From a virus, in the IMG/VR virus record IMGVR_UViG_3300027869_000006, positions 1 to 64,000 of that record: a stretch of DNA of 64,000 nt; one strand, 5' to 3'. The position numbers were made by a program, and so were the translations under genes. The notes beneath the pieces were generated by a model. That model was not told where the DNA came from and searched no databases. It saw only the letters and a list, made by a program, of their open reading frames with translations. This document shows positions 57,383-63,795 of the stretch, piece after piece. The first letter of the stretch is position 1. Every line of letters starts with the position of its first letter.

Positions 57383-58426
57383 ATGCCTGATTACCCCCTG
57401 GCTGAGGAACACTTTGTACCTCGATCATATATGTTCGATAGCAATGCATGCAAAGTTTTGGTAATTCACAAGACGGGTGGAGACGCAACCCCTGCGGCGA
57501 TCCTTCAAACGTTTCTCACGAACCCGGATCGACCATCGGTCCATTATGGCGTAGGCACAGATGGGAGTATCTGGCAGTACGTCCCTGAAGCACTCGGCGC
57601 GGGCGGGAACTGTTGCGTGGAACCGGGCTATGACCCATTCTGGGCACAATTTAACCCGATGGCTGTTGGGTCATCTTCTGGAACCAACCTGAATACAGTC
57701 ACACTCTCTCTTGAGCATTGCGATGCGGCACTTGACAATAGTACGCCACTTACCCCAACTCAGCAAGATGCGAGCTTCAAACTCATTGCCTACCTGGTCG
57801 CCAAGTATAGCATCCCCCTTTCACACATCAAGGGCCACAATACAATTGACCCACAGAGTCGCGCCCGTTGCCCAGGTAACTACCCCTGGCCCGCGTTATT
57901 TGCCTATCTACAAAATGGAGGGAATATGGCAGGAGTACCAATCGGCTGGCAATACGACCAGGCGACGCAAACATTGACGGACCCCAACGGTGGGAAGGTA
58001 GGTCCACCCTATAGCGCACACGTGTTAGCAAGTAACTGGGACCCGCATAACTTTCTTTGGATCGCCGCCTACCATACCAATCAGCTGGAAGCAGCGAACC
58101 CTGGCCTGGGTGCGGGGACACAAATCATCTTCTATGAGTCCATGCTGTGCGTGCCTGATAATCCCCCAGACCCGAACCTTGCGAACCTGAAGGGAAAAGT
58201 GGTCACGGAATATGTCGGGATTGAAGCGGCCTATGCCCGTAGTCAGTGGACCCGCTATTCGGGAATAGCCCAACAGTTTCAAACACAATTCACAGAGGAG
58301 CAGACAAAAAATACGGCCCTGACTGCCCAAGTCGCACAACTGGAAGCACAGATCGCCGCGCTCTCCCAACCCACGGCGGATGCACAGGCGATTGTGCAGA
58401 TCAAGCAGATTGTGGCGGCGCTATGA
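57383..58426 (+). CDS. N-acetylmuramoyl-L-alanine amidase (endolysin)
   Basis: ATG 57383 follows AGAAGGAGAGAAG; 347 residues. The first 180 residues are an Amidase_2/PGRP domain: zinc ligands in VIHKTGG and in HIKGHNTIDPQSRARCPG, with VHYGVGTDGSIWQYVPE between. It cuts the bond between muramic acid and the stem peptide. The middle (about 190-270) has no recognised wall-binding repeat. The last 60 residues are a coiled coil (FTEEQTKNTALTAQVAQLEAQ), unusual for a simple endolysin and perhaps for oligomerisation. Its neighbours are a small ORF, a DUF6065 gene and a holin-like gene. Confidence 0.88.
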   Translation: MPDYPLAEEHFVPRSYMFDSNACKVLVIHKTGGDATPAAILQTFLTNPDRPSVHYGVGTDGSIWQYVPEALGAGGNCCVEPGYDPFWAQFNPMAVGSSSGTNLNTVTLSLEHCDAALDNSTPLTPTQQDASFKLIAYLVAKYSIPLSHIKGHNTIDPQSRARCPGNYPWPALFAYLQNGGNMAGVPIGWQYDQATQTLTDPNGGKVGPPYSAHVLASNWDPHNFLWIAAYHTNQLEAANPGLGAGTQIIFYESMLCVPDNPPDPNLANLKGKVVTEYVGIEAAYARSQWTRYSGIAQQFQTQFTEEQTKNTALTAQVAQLEAQIAALSQPTADAQAIVQIKQIVAAL

Positions 58427-58560
58427 AGTGGTTTTTCAGATGGGTCCATCAAGTGATGTCTTTGTTACACAAGAGGCGCAGCTATAGCGAAACGATCCTG
58501 GCTGAGAAGCCGATCCGTTACTATCGACTCGATGGAAGTGACACAACACGTGAGCAATGA
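58423..58560 (+). CDS. 45-residue ORF with a LamG-like start motif
   Basis: The ATG overlaps the amidase stop (ATGA). The N-terminus (MKWFFRWVHQVMSLLHKRRS) is basic and amphipathic. The rest (ETILAEKPIRYYRLDGSDTT) looks like the opening motif of a LamG-containing virion protein, cut off after some 15 residues. It may be a remnant left by recombination, or a real small gene. Confidence 0.4.
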   Translation: MKWFFRWVHQVMSLLHKRRSYSETILAEKPIRYYRLDGSDTTREQ

Positions 58561-59275
58561 AGAGTGCAAACTGATTGCATACCAACTCTATGATGGTGAT
58601 CTCCCCATGCAAATCGTTCCGGCACCGCGCAAACGGCAGTGGATGGATCAGACGCCACAGAGTTTTGCGAACCGTTGCCTCCCGCTCTTACTGGGAAATG
58701 CGAGCGGCTGGTGGCTCTTGAACACGCACGAGATACAGGTGACCTGGAACGGCGGCACTGATCTCTCCGCGCTCACCATCGCGGGTCGGGGTAGTTCGGA
58801 GACCGGCTATGCACTGAGCCATTTTGGTAACGGTCTCTTAACTTGGAATATTCCCCTGCTCTTTTCCACGCCCCCTGGATATAATTTGCTGGTACGTGGC
58901 CCTGCAAACTGGCCCAAAGACGGGGCATACGCACTGGACGGGCTTGTGGAGACAGATCACGCTGTGGCGACATGGACCATGAACTGGAAGATGACGCGGC
59001 CTGGCCTGACCGTCACCTTTGCCAAGGGCGAACCGATAGCACAAATCGTGCCACAGAAGCGTGGAGAACTAGAGACATTCACCCCGCAAGTACGGAACAT
59101 CAGAGAGGCACCAGAGTTACAAGCTGCATACAATGCGTGGGCATCTAGTCGCTCAACATTCAATATGGAACTGAAGAGACCAGGGTCAGAGGCAGTGAAG
59201 CGGCAATGGCAAAAGGATTACTTCCAAGCATCCCATCAAACAAAGGTCGCATTGAAGGAGTTCACAACTCCATGA
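58532..59275 (+). CDS. DUF6065-family protein
   Basis: 247 residues from ATG 58532; GTG 58550 has the better ribosome-binding site (GGAAGTG) and may be the true start. The family signature is clear: KLIAYQLYDGDLPMQIVPAP, RQWMDQTPQSFANRCLPLLL, GWWLLN, VTWNGG, and a C-terminal helical part. The family occurs widely in bacteria and phages, and its function is unknown. Its place between amidase and holin-like gene may mean that it has moved in as a moron. Confidence 0.8.
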   Translation: MEVTQHVSNEECKLIAYQLYDGDLPMQIVPAPRKRQWMDQTPQSFANRCLPLLLGNASGWWLLNTHEIQVTWNGGTDLSALTIAGRGSSETGYALSHFGNGLLTWNIPLLFSTPPGYNLLVRGPANWPKDGAYALDGLVETDHAVATWTMNWKMTRPGLTVTFAKGEPIAQIVPQKRGELETFTPQVRNIREAPELQAAYNAWASSRSTFNMELKRPGSEAVKRQWQKDYFQASHQTKVALKEFTTP

Positions 59276-59311
59276 CATCTCTCTCTCATTTCTTAGACAG
59301 TTGGAGGACAT

Positions 59312-59896
59312 ATGGCAACGACACCGACAAAAACCCCGAAGCAGCAAGCCTCACTCGCAGGCGTCTGGCAGGGCATTGAGGCACCAATCATCGGTATCCT
59401 CCTCTCCCTTGCCGTAGCTATTCAGCAGTATTTTAGTACCCATAGTGCCCCAAATTGGGGAGAACTGGGAATGATCCTGTTCCCGACCGTCATTGTTGGT
59501 ATTGTGCAAGCACTCAAGCAGTTCAATGCAACACTCGGGCAGGCATCAGTTCCCATCGTCACCGTCCCGCCGCCCGCACCGGTTGTCTCACCATCCGACA
59601 TTGCGGCAGCGATACGACAGCAGGTACCAGGACTGGTCATACAACAGCCACCGGCACCACCGTCGTTCATTGCGCCGTCAGTGCCACCAGGAGGATACGA
59701 TACGACGCTGGTCCAACCCCTCTCATTCGCCCCTCTGACCACGCCTGCCCAGCCACAACAACCGTACACGTGGTCACAGCCAGAACCATCCCCGACACTC
59801 ACGACACCTGCGCCAGTAATTACGCCGGTATTGTCACTGCCAAGTACGTTTCCGCAAACACTCGATTTACCAATCGTACGACCACAAATTGAGTAA
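59312..59896 (+). CDS. Holin-like protein with proline-rich tail
   Basis: ATG 59312 follows AGTTGGAGGAC; 194 residues. Two hydrophobic segments near the N-terminus (APIIGILLSLAVAIQQYF and LGMILFPTVIVGIVQAL) are followed by about 110 residues rich in Pro, Thr and Gln. The N-terminal part fits holins found next to endolysins. The long disordered tail is not usual and might cross or bind the wall. A strong terminator follows. Confidence 0.65.
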   Translation: MATTPTKTPKQQASLAGVWQGIEAPIIGILLSLAVAIQQYFSTHSAPNWGELGMILFPTVIVGIVQALKQFNATLGQASVPIVTVPPPAPVVSPSDIAAAIRQQVPGLVIQQPPAPPSFIAPSVPPGGYDTTLVQPLSFAPLTTPAQPQQPYTWSQPEPSPTLTTPAPVITPVLSLPSTFPQTLDLPIVRPQIE

Positions 59897-59900
59897 TAAT

Positions 59901-59932
59901 AAAGGGTACTACATCTGCATGTAGTACCCTTT
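59901..59932. terminator. Strong bidirectional terminator
   Basis: AAAGGGTACTACAT and ATGTAGTACCCTTT form a perfect 14-bp stem with a CTGC loop, with A and T flanks on both sides. It ends the late operon and can also stop the minus-strand genes coming from the right. Confidence 0.88.
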
Positions 59933-59935
59933 ATT

Positions 59936-60130
59936 CATCCCATACCATACCGCATCCCGCCGGACTGCACCCCACCCAGCCTTGCCAGACATTACCCCGC
60001 ATCGCCACGCCTTACCCCACCGAACTACACCTTACCAACCAGACCATGCCGAACCCGACCGGACCACGCTATACCGTACCTTACCTTACTGAACCCAGCC
60101 AAGCCGGACCTCACCATACCTACCGTGCCA
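59936..60130. repeat. Degenerate 5-base repeat tract, left copy
   Basis: About 195 bases with a 5-base period of the form NNNCC or NNACC (CATAC CGCAT CCCGC CGGAC...), nearly C-rich on the + strand and G-rich on the minus strand. There is no gene. It lies directly 3' of the minus-strand gene at 60131. A larger tract of the same type lies at 60965-61380. Confidence 0.8.
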
Positions 60131-60349
60131 TTAAGCGTATCGTGTTTGGTCTGTCTCCCAGTTCACTAAACGTACAGGTGTCACATCTAAGTCTGTGATA
60201 GGAATGCCATACTTTTCTTCAGCTAAACTCAGTCCTTCCTGAGCATCACTAGCGGTTATCTCACCCACTATAGGCACCTGCTGCTTTCTTAGCTTGGCAT
60301 GCACGGTAGTGTCATGTCCCTTATACCAAACATCGAACCTATGCAACAT
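60131..60349 (-). CDS. Small unknown protein, second gene of the minus-strand pair
   Basis: On the minus strand ATG 60349 overlaps the stop of the gene upstream (TAATG), with AAAAGGTGAAG as ribosome-binding site; 72 residues. It is an alpha/beta protein (HRFDVWYKGHDTTVHAK, VGEITASDAQEGLSLAEEKYG). No family recognised. Confidence 0.65.
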   Translation of the reverse strand: MLHRFDVWYKGHDTTVHAKLRKQQVPIVGEITASDAQEGLSLAEEKYGIPITDLDVTPVRLVNWETDQTRYA

Positions 60350-60897
60350 TACTTCACCTTTTCCCATGACACAAGAGCAAATCTCCCATACGGCCCTTTC
60401 TTTGCAGGACGGAAGTCACCAATGCCAACAAGTCGCCCTGCATCGGTGAGTATGTCACGGATAAGACGTTCACCAACTAGATCGGTATCAATCTGAACAT
60501 CAAACTCCATATTCCACTCATCGAACATTGGCCTGTGGCGTAGAATACGCCCCCCAGTCGCTTTAATGACAACAGCCCGTGAGTCCACATGCCATTCCCC
60601 TACCAGAGGAATTTCAAATGGGCTAACATAGACCCCTGCCGCTACATCAGTTGTCGCAGCCCTCCGTCCAATTTTGTGTCGTGATGCTGCTGCAATCATT
60701 GACTGCCGAATATTCTCAGCCGGATAGAATGGGCTATGTTCATTGGTATACAGGCGACTTGCCGCATCTTCATGAGGAGCCGGATATTCTTTCCGACCAT
60801 GTGTTCCTGAAGTTGCTTCCTCTGCCGCTGCCTCATGAAAACGATTCACGATGAGCGGCGTCAAACTCGTAATGTTGACCTTGTACGTTACAATCAT
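60349..60897 (-). CDS. Conserved-looking phage protein of unknown function
   Basis: On the minus strand ATG 60897 follows AGAAAGGATAAC; the longer reading to 61044 translates the 5-base repeats and is rejected. 182 residues. Notable stretches: YKVNITSLTPLIVNRF, then YPAPHEDAASRLY, IRQSMIAAASRHKIG and a C-terminal VGIGDFRPAKKGPYGRFALVSWE. I have the impression of a protein family recurrent in phages, with a Gly-rich end somewhat like RAMP-type RNA-binding folds, but cannot name it. It is coupled to the 72-residue gene. Confidence 0.65.
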   Translation of the reverse strand: MIVTYKVNITSLTPLIVNRFHEAAAEEATSGTHGRKEYPAPHEDAASRLYTNEHSPFYPAENIRQSMIAAASRHKIGRRAATTDVAAGVYVSPFEIPLVGEWHVDSRAVVIKATGGRILRHRPMFDEWNMEFDVQIDTDLVGERLIRDILTDAGRLVGIGDFRPAKKGPYGRFALVSWEKVK

Positions 60898-60964
60898 GTG
60901 TGTTATCCTTTCTGTGTGAGTAACTTGTGTGGTGCCCTGCCCCAGTGGTAGGGCTACCACGCGA

Positions 60965-61380
60965 AACAAAATGAACAAAACCATACCAGACCGGACCTCG
61001 CCAAACCCGGCCTTGCCAGACCGGGCCTTGCCAGACCGGGCCAAACCCGACTACACTAGACCTCATCATGCCACACCTCCCATACCATACCCATCCTTAC
61101 CGAACTGCGCCAGACCGCAACGTACCAGACCGCGGCAAGCCGGGCCGGACCCAACCTAACCTATTCCTCAGCAAACCATGCTATACCCCACCTGACCGTA
61201 GCACTCCTTCCAAACCGCACCATACCCAACCAAGCAGGACCCCGCGTCACCGCACCTGATCGGGCCATACCCCACCTGACCAAGCCGTGCCTACCTTGCC
61301 GCACCAAACCTCACCTCACTCAGTCTTGCCTCGCTGGACCTAGTCGCACCGAACCTGACCTTGCCGTGCCATAATCCTGC
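60965..61380. repeat. Degenerate 5-base repeat tract, right copy
   Basis: More than 400 bases of the same NNNCC/NNACC period as the left tract, in the same strand sense. CCTTGCCAGACCGGG occurs twice in tandem (three units of 5). It overlaps the last 13 or so codons of the nuclease gene at 61340 and fills the space to the 5' side of the gene at 60897. No other gene. Confidence 0.85.
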
Positions 61381-62005
61381 TATAGGCCAATTTCACGCAG
61401 AACTCAACGTCATTCCATACCTGGGAGCCAGTGAAGCGAAGAACGTACCAGCCTTGATCTTCAATCGTATGCTGTCGCATATAGTCTCTATTTCGGTCTC
61501 TCTTGTGACTATGGAACGCTTGCCCATCAAGTTCGATTACTATCTTTGCTTCAACATGGGCAAAGTCTACACGATACTTACTAATCCGATGCTGTCGCTC
61601 AAGAGGGATATCTGGATACAGCAGGCACCATGCTTCATAAAAGGCTTCCTCGATGGGACTTCCATTCTTGACGGATTGCTGAATTTCCCGTAAACGATTA
61701 CGAGCCTCATTAAGTGCAGCCTCACGTTGTTGATTAGCAAGTCGCAAGGCTTCTACTCGCTCTGCTTCTAGTGCTTGACGACGTTCTAGGGCCTGCTCTC
61801 GCTTCTCCCGAATGGTTGCTACTTCAATCTCTCTCTGGACAGATTGCTGATGCTCATTCGCACGACGCTTCAACTCCCTAGCTTCCTGAATCATACTAGC
61901 TTTCTCTGCCGCAAGTTGACGTTGTATGGCAAGTTCATGCTCTCTGTCAGCTTGAAGTTTTCGTTGTTGTTCTTGATAGTCGTTGAATGCTTGCCAGTCC
62001 ATCAT
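61340..62005 (-). CDS. DUF559/Vsr-like endonuclease with N-terminal coiled coil
   Basis: On the minus strand from ATG 62005; 221 residues. 1-110: long charged coiled coil (AIQRQLAAEKASMIQEAREL...ALERRQALEAERVEALR). 115-210: a nuclease of the DUF559/Vsr-like PD-(D/E)xK type with SPIEEAFYEAW, KYRVDFAHVEAKIVIELDG (Asp and Glu catalytic) and DQGWYVLRFTGSQVW. The last ten residues are encoded by the 5-base repeats. It is preceded by a small RHH-like gene with its own promoter. It may be a mobile or defence nuclease. Confidence 0.75.
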   Translation of the reverse strand: MMDWQAFNDYQEQQRKLQADREHELAIQRQLAAEKASMIQEARELKRRANEHQQSVQREIEVATIREKREQALERRQALEAERVEALRLANQQREAALNEARNRLREIQQSVKNGSPIEEAFYEAWCLLYPDIPLERQHRISKYRVDFAHVEAKIVIELDGQAFHSHKRDRNRDYMRQHTIEDQGWYVLRFTGSQVWNDVEFCVKLAYSRIMARQGQVRCD

Positions 62006-62007
62006 GC

Positions 62008-62181
62008 TTATTGTTCTCGTTTTGTAGGCTTTTGCTGTTTCTGTTGTACTCGTTCTAATTCTTGGTTCGCTAAACGGTCAAGAAGACTCACGATACTCTC
62101 CCCTGTGATGGCATGAAGCATACGCAAGGTGGTAAGTGTCCTTGTCCAGATGCGAGTTGTTTTGTAGTCATCGGTAGCCAT
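62008..62181 (-). CDS. Ribbon-helix-helix-like small protein
   Basis: On the minus strand from ATG 62181; 57 residues. The sequence RTLTTLRMLHAITGESIVSLLDRLANQELERV fits an RHH/antitoxin-like DNA-binding protein, with a basic tail (QQKPTKREQ). The stop is two bases before the nuclease start, so both form an operon. The promoter (62188-62216) suggests a leaderless mRNA. Confidence 0.6.
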   Translation of the reverse strand: MATDDYKTTRIWTRTLTTLRMLHAITGESIVSLLDRLANQELERVQQKQQKPTKREQ

Positions 62182-62187
62182 GAAGTT

Positions 62188-62216
62188 ATTTTACTACAAA
62201 CAAGTGTTCTTGTCAA
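62188..62216 (-). promoter_or_regulatory. Promoter of the RHH-nuclease pair, leaderless type
   Basis: On the minus strand: TTGACA, 17-base spacer, TAAAAT, then six bases to ATG 62181. No Shine-Dalgarno sequence is visible. Confidence 0.7.
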
Positions 62217-62276
62217 GAGGAAAAGAAGACGCCCTTGACACAAGCATATACTAAGAGCAGAAGGGGGAATTTTTCT

Positions 62277-62837
62277 TTGGAACGCGGGTCCGTTATTCTT
62301 TTTGAGAAGGATGGCAGTCTCTTCAATTGGCTCATCACGAAAGCAACTCATGGTCCCTATGTCCATGTGGAAATTTGCCTGGGCGAGGAACGCCTGATCG
62401 GTGCTCACGGTAACCGTCGCGGCATCTATGAGCGTGATTGGGCCGATGCACCTTCGTTAGTGACGGAGGTCTCTCTCTCCCCCTATGCCGATGAAGAGCA
62501 CATCGAGCAGGCCCTTACCTGGGCGCAAGAGCAACAGGGGCATCCCTATGGATGGTGGGATATCGCCAGTCAGTCCATCAAGTTCTTGTGGCCAACGACA
62601 CCGCTCCGGTTCAGCAAGTCAGACGCATGGGGGTGTGCAGACTATGTGACCCGCTATCTGATACAAGCAGGGGTGGCCTTGCCAGAAGACTTCATGGACC
62701 CTGGGAAAAACTCGCCCAACGATATTGGACGGTTGTTCCATCTCGTTCCACAACGGCCACAACGCATCAGAAAACGGGAGAGAGAGTTGAGGAAAGGTCA
62801 TGCCATTGCCGCATTTGCCGCCTCCAGACGAGGATGA
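62277..62837 (+). CDS. Permuted papain-like (NlpC/P60, YiiX-type) hydrolase
   Basis: TTG 62277 follows AGAAGGGGG at good spacing (TTG 62235 is an upstream alternative without a site); 186 residues. RGSVILFEKDGSLFNWLITKATHGPYVHVEICLG is the typical start of circularly permuted NlpC/P60 proteins, with His near 33 (YVHVEI). The Cys comes later in DAWGCADYVTRYLIQAG. Such enzymes cut amide or ester bonds in peptidoglycan or lipids. It could be a second lysis or a virion enzyme. A basic C-terminal tail follows. Confidence 0.75.
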   Translation: MERGSVILFEKDGSLFNWLITKATHGPYVHVEICLGEERLIGAHGNRRGIYERDWADAPSLVTEVSLSPYADEEHIEQALTWAQEQQGHPYGWWDIASQSIKFLWPTTPLRFSKSDAWGCADYVTRYLIQAGVALPEDFMDPGKNSPNDIGRLFHLVPQRPQRIRKRERELRKGHAIAAFAASRRG

Positions 62838-63036
62838 CATCTATCTCACATCGGCGGAACTCGAGCAATTACTGGCCACGACCAAAGAAGTGGAGCAATT
62901 GCAAGAGGGTAATCCGACCGTCACGCAGGCACTTGCCGCCGATAGACAGCGCCGCAAACTCTTACGTCGTCTGCTCCACGGTGTTGCCAGGCAATGGCGT
63001 CACACGCTATCAAGTACCGAGCCAGGAAAGGACTAA
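62800..63036 (+). CDS. Small unknown helical protein
   Basis: ATG 62800 lies within the end of the hydrolase gene, behind GAGGAAAGG; 78 residues. Acidic N-terminal half, then a basic helical end (DRQRRKLLRRLLHGVARQWRH). No family recognised. Confidence 0.55.
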   Translation: MPLPHLPPPDEDDIYLTSAELEQLLATTKEVEQLQEGNPTVTQALAADRQRRKLLRRLLHGVARQWRHTLSSTEPGKD

Positions 63037-63039
63037 CTC

Positions 63040-63423
63040 ATGTACAATCTCTTTGCTCACATCAAGTCTTTGTTCGCACACACACCAGCATCCGTCGTCC
63101 CCATGCCTGCCACCCCCTCGACAGGAGCCCTGACCACTCCTGTCTCTTCCCCTGACCTCGTTTCTGATCCCACCCCTCCTTCGATGAGAGATGATTTGCA
63201 CACACGTCCAGCAGCCTCCACTTCGGCAGCCTCGCCCTTGTCGTTACCGGAGACAGAGGCGTCTTCCGTGCAGGTACCTGCTGTTGTGTTGGATGAGCAG
63301 CAGGTGACGACGGCTCCCATACCAGAGACAGTCAAACCGAAACGAGCGAAACGACCACGCAAGCAGCAGATCGTTCCCATCATCGAGAGGGAAGAGTCGC
63401 CGCCGACTCGGCTAGGACTCTGA
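63040..63423 (+). CDS. Low-complexity Pro/Ser/Thr-rich protein
   Basis: ATG 63040 is three bases after the previous stop, with CAGGAAAGGAC upstream; 127 residues. After a short helical start (MYNLFAHIKSLFAHT) the protein is disordered, rich in Pro, Ser, Thr and Ala, and ends with a basic patch (KPKRAKRPRKQQ). No family recognised. It is the last + strand gene in the window. Confidence 0.5.
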   Translation: MYNLFAHIKSLFAHTPASVVPMPATPSTGALTTPVSSPDLVSDPTPPSMRDDLHTRPAASTSAASPLSLPETEASSVQVPAVVLDEQQVTTAPIPETVKPKRAKRPRKQQIVPIIEREESPPTRLGL

Positions 63424-63459
63424 TCTCTCTCTCCCTTTCTCGTTTGCCCGTCAGATTAC

Positions 63460-63488
63460 TTGACAAGCGGGTGCAGAGCTGATAGAAT
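63460..63488 (+). promoter_or_regulatory. Promoter without a downstream ORF
   Basis: TTGACA, 17-base spacer, TAGAAT. No + strand gene follows before the window end. The predicted RNA starts near 63495 and contains a long hairpin (63514-63555), then runs antisense to the tRNA-like gene. Confidence 0.65.
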
Positions 63489-63513
63489 AGCCGAGGTTCC
63501 CATCCATTACATA

Positions 63514-63555
63514 CATGCCCAGCATCGCCTCGTCTTCACAAGGGTGCTGGGCATG
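63514..63555. ncRNA. Hairpin RNA candidate
   Basis: CATGCCCAGCA and TGCTGGGCATG form a perfect 11-bp stem with a 20-base loop. No T-run follows, so it is not a plain terminator. It may be part of a small RNA driven by the promoter at 63460, or a processing signal between the tRNA-like RNA and its surroundings. Confidence 0.4.
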
Positions 63556-63562
63556 GTTATGT

Positions 63563-63632
63563 TGGTGCCGGTGGCAGGAAATGAGCCTGCGCCTCCGGGT
63601 TTGTAGCCCGGCGCTCTCTGAGCTTCACCGGC
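63563..63632 (-). tRNA. tRNA-like gene, anticodon ACA, encoded CCA
   Basis: On the minus strand a cloverleaf of 70 bases. The acceptor GCCGGTG/CACCGGC is followed by A and CCA. The D arm GCTC-AGA-GAGC has a loop of only three bases. The anticodon arm is CCGGG-CTACAAA-CCCGG, with T33 and anticodon ACA (reads UGU, Cys). The T arm is GCAGG-CTCATTT-CCTGC. The flanking consensus AGCTCAG...AGAGCGCCGGGCT and AACCCGGAGG is excellent. The shortened D loop and the altered T loop (CTCATTT for TTCRANY) make function doubtful; it may be a degenerate phage tRNA. Confidence 0.55.
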
Positions 63633-63643
63633 ATAGGCTCTCC

Positions 63644-63793
63644 TCACCCCAGGTACAGGTAGAGGAACGCGAGCACCGTGCGGAAGACGCCCCGCACAAA
63701 CTCAGTAGGGATGCTATGCGGCCAGACGAGATACAGCAGAGTGAGAAGGATCAAGGTGATCCAGTACCAATAACGACGCAAAACTCCACGCAT
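63644..63793 (-). CDS. Small membrane protein, 49 residues
   Basis: On the minus strand ATG 63793 follows AAGGAGTC, an excellent site; too short for many gene finders. RRYWYWITLILLTLLYLVW is one transmembrane segment after a basic N-terminus, and VRGVFRTVLAFLYLYLG a second hydrophobic stretch. It starts just after the stop of the GIY-YIG-like gene and ends 12 bases before the tRNA-like gene. Function unknown. Confidence 0.6.
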   Translation of the reverse strand: MRGVLRRYWYWITLILLTLLYLVWPHSIPTEFVRGVFRTVLAFLYLYLG

Positions 63794-63795
63794 GG

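Noticed and set aside
60898-61044. N-terminal extension of the 182-residue minus-strand protein
   Set aside because: ARSGKARSGKAGFGE is repeat translation; ATG 60897 has a proper ribosome-binding site.
60929-61259. Two + strand ORFs in the 5-base repeat tract
   Set aside because: They only translate the repeats (PDRTSPNPALPDRALPD and the like); a period of 5 lacks stops by composition.
60965-61380. CRISPR array
   Set aside because: There are no constant repeats of 25-40 bases with unique spacers; only a 5-base period.
63566-63632. The tRNA-like structure read on the + strand
   Set aside because: The anticodon loop would read TGT, but there is no T arm and no CCA; the minus strand fits the consensus much better.
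10208-63632. TGA readthrough of the small gene by the tRNA-like gene
   Set aside because: Anticodon ACA reads UGU; reading UGA would need UCA or an inosine not expected here. There is only one TGA case, so a nonsense mutation is simpler.
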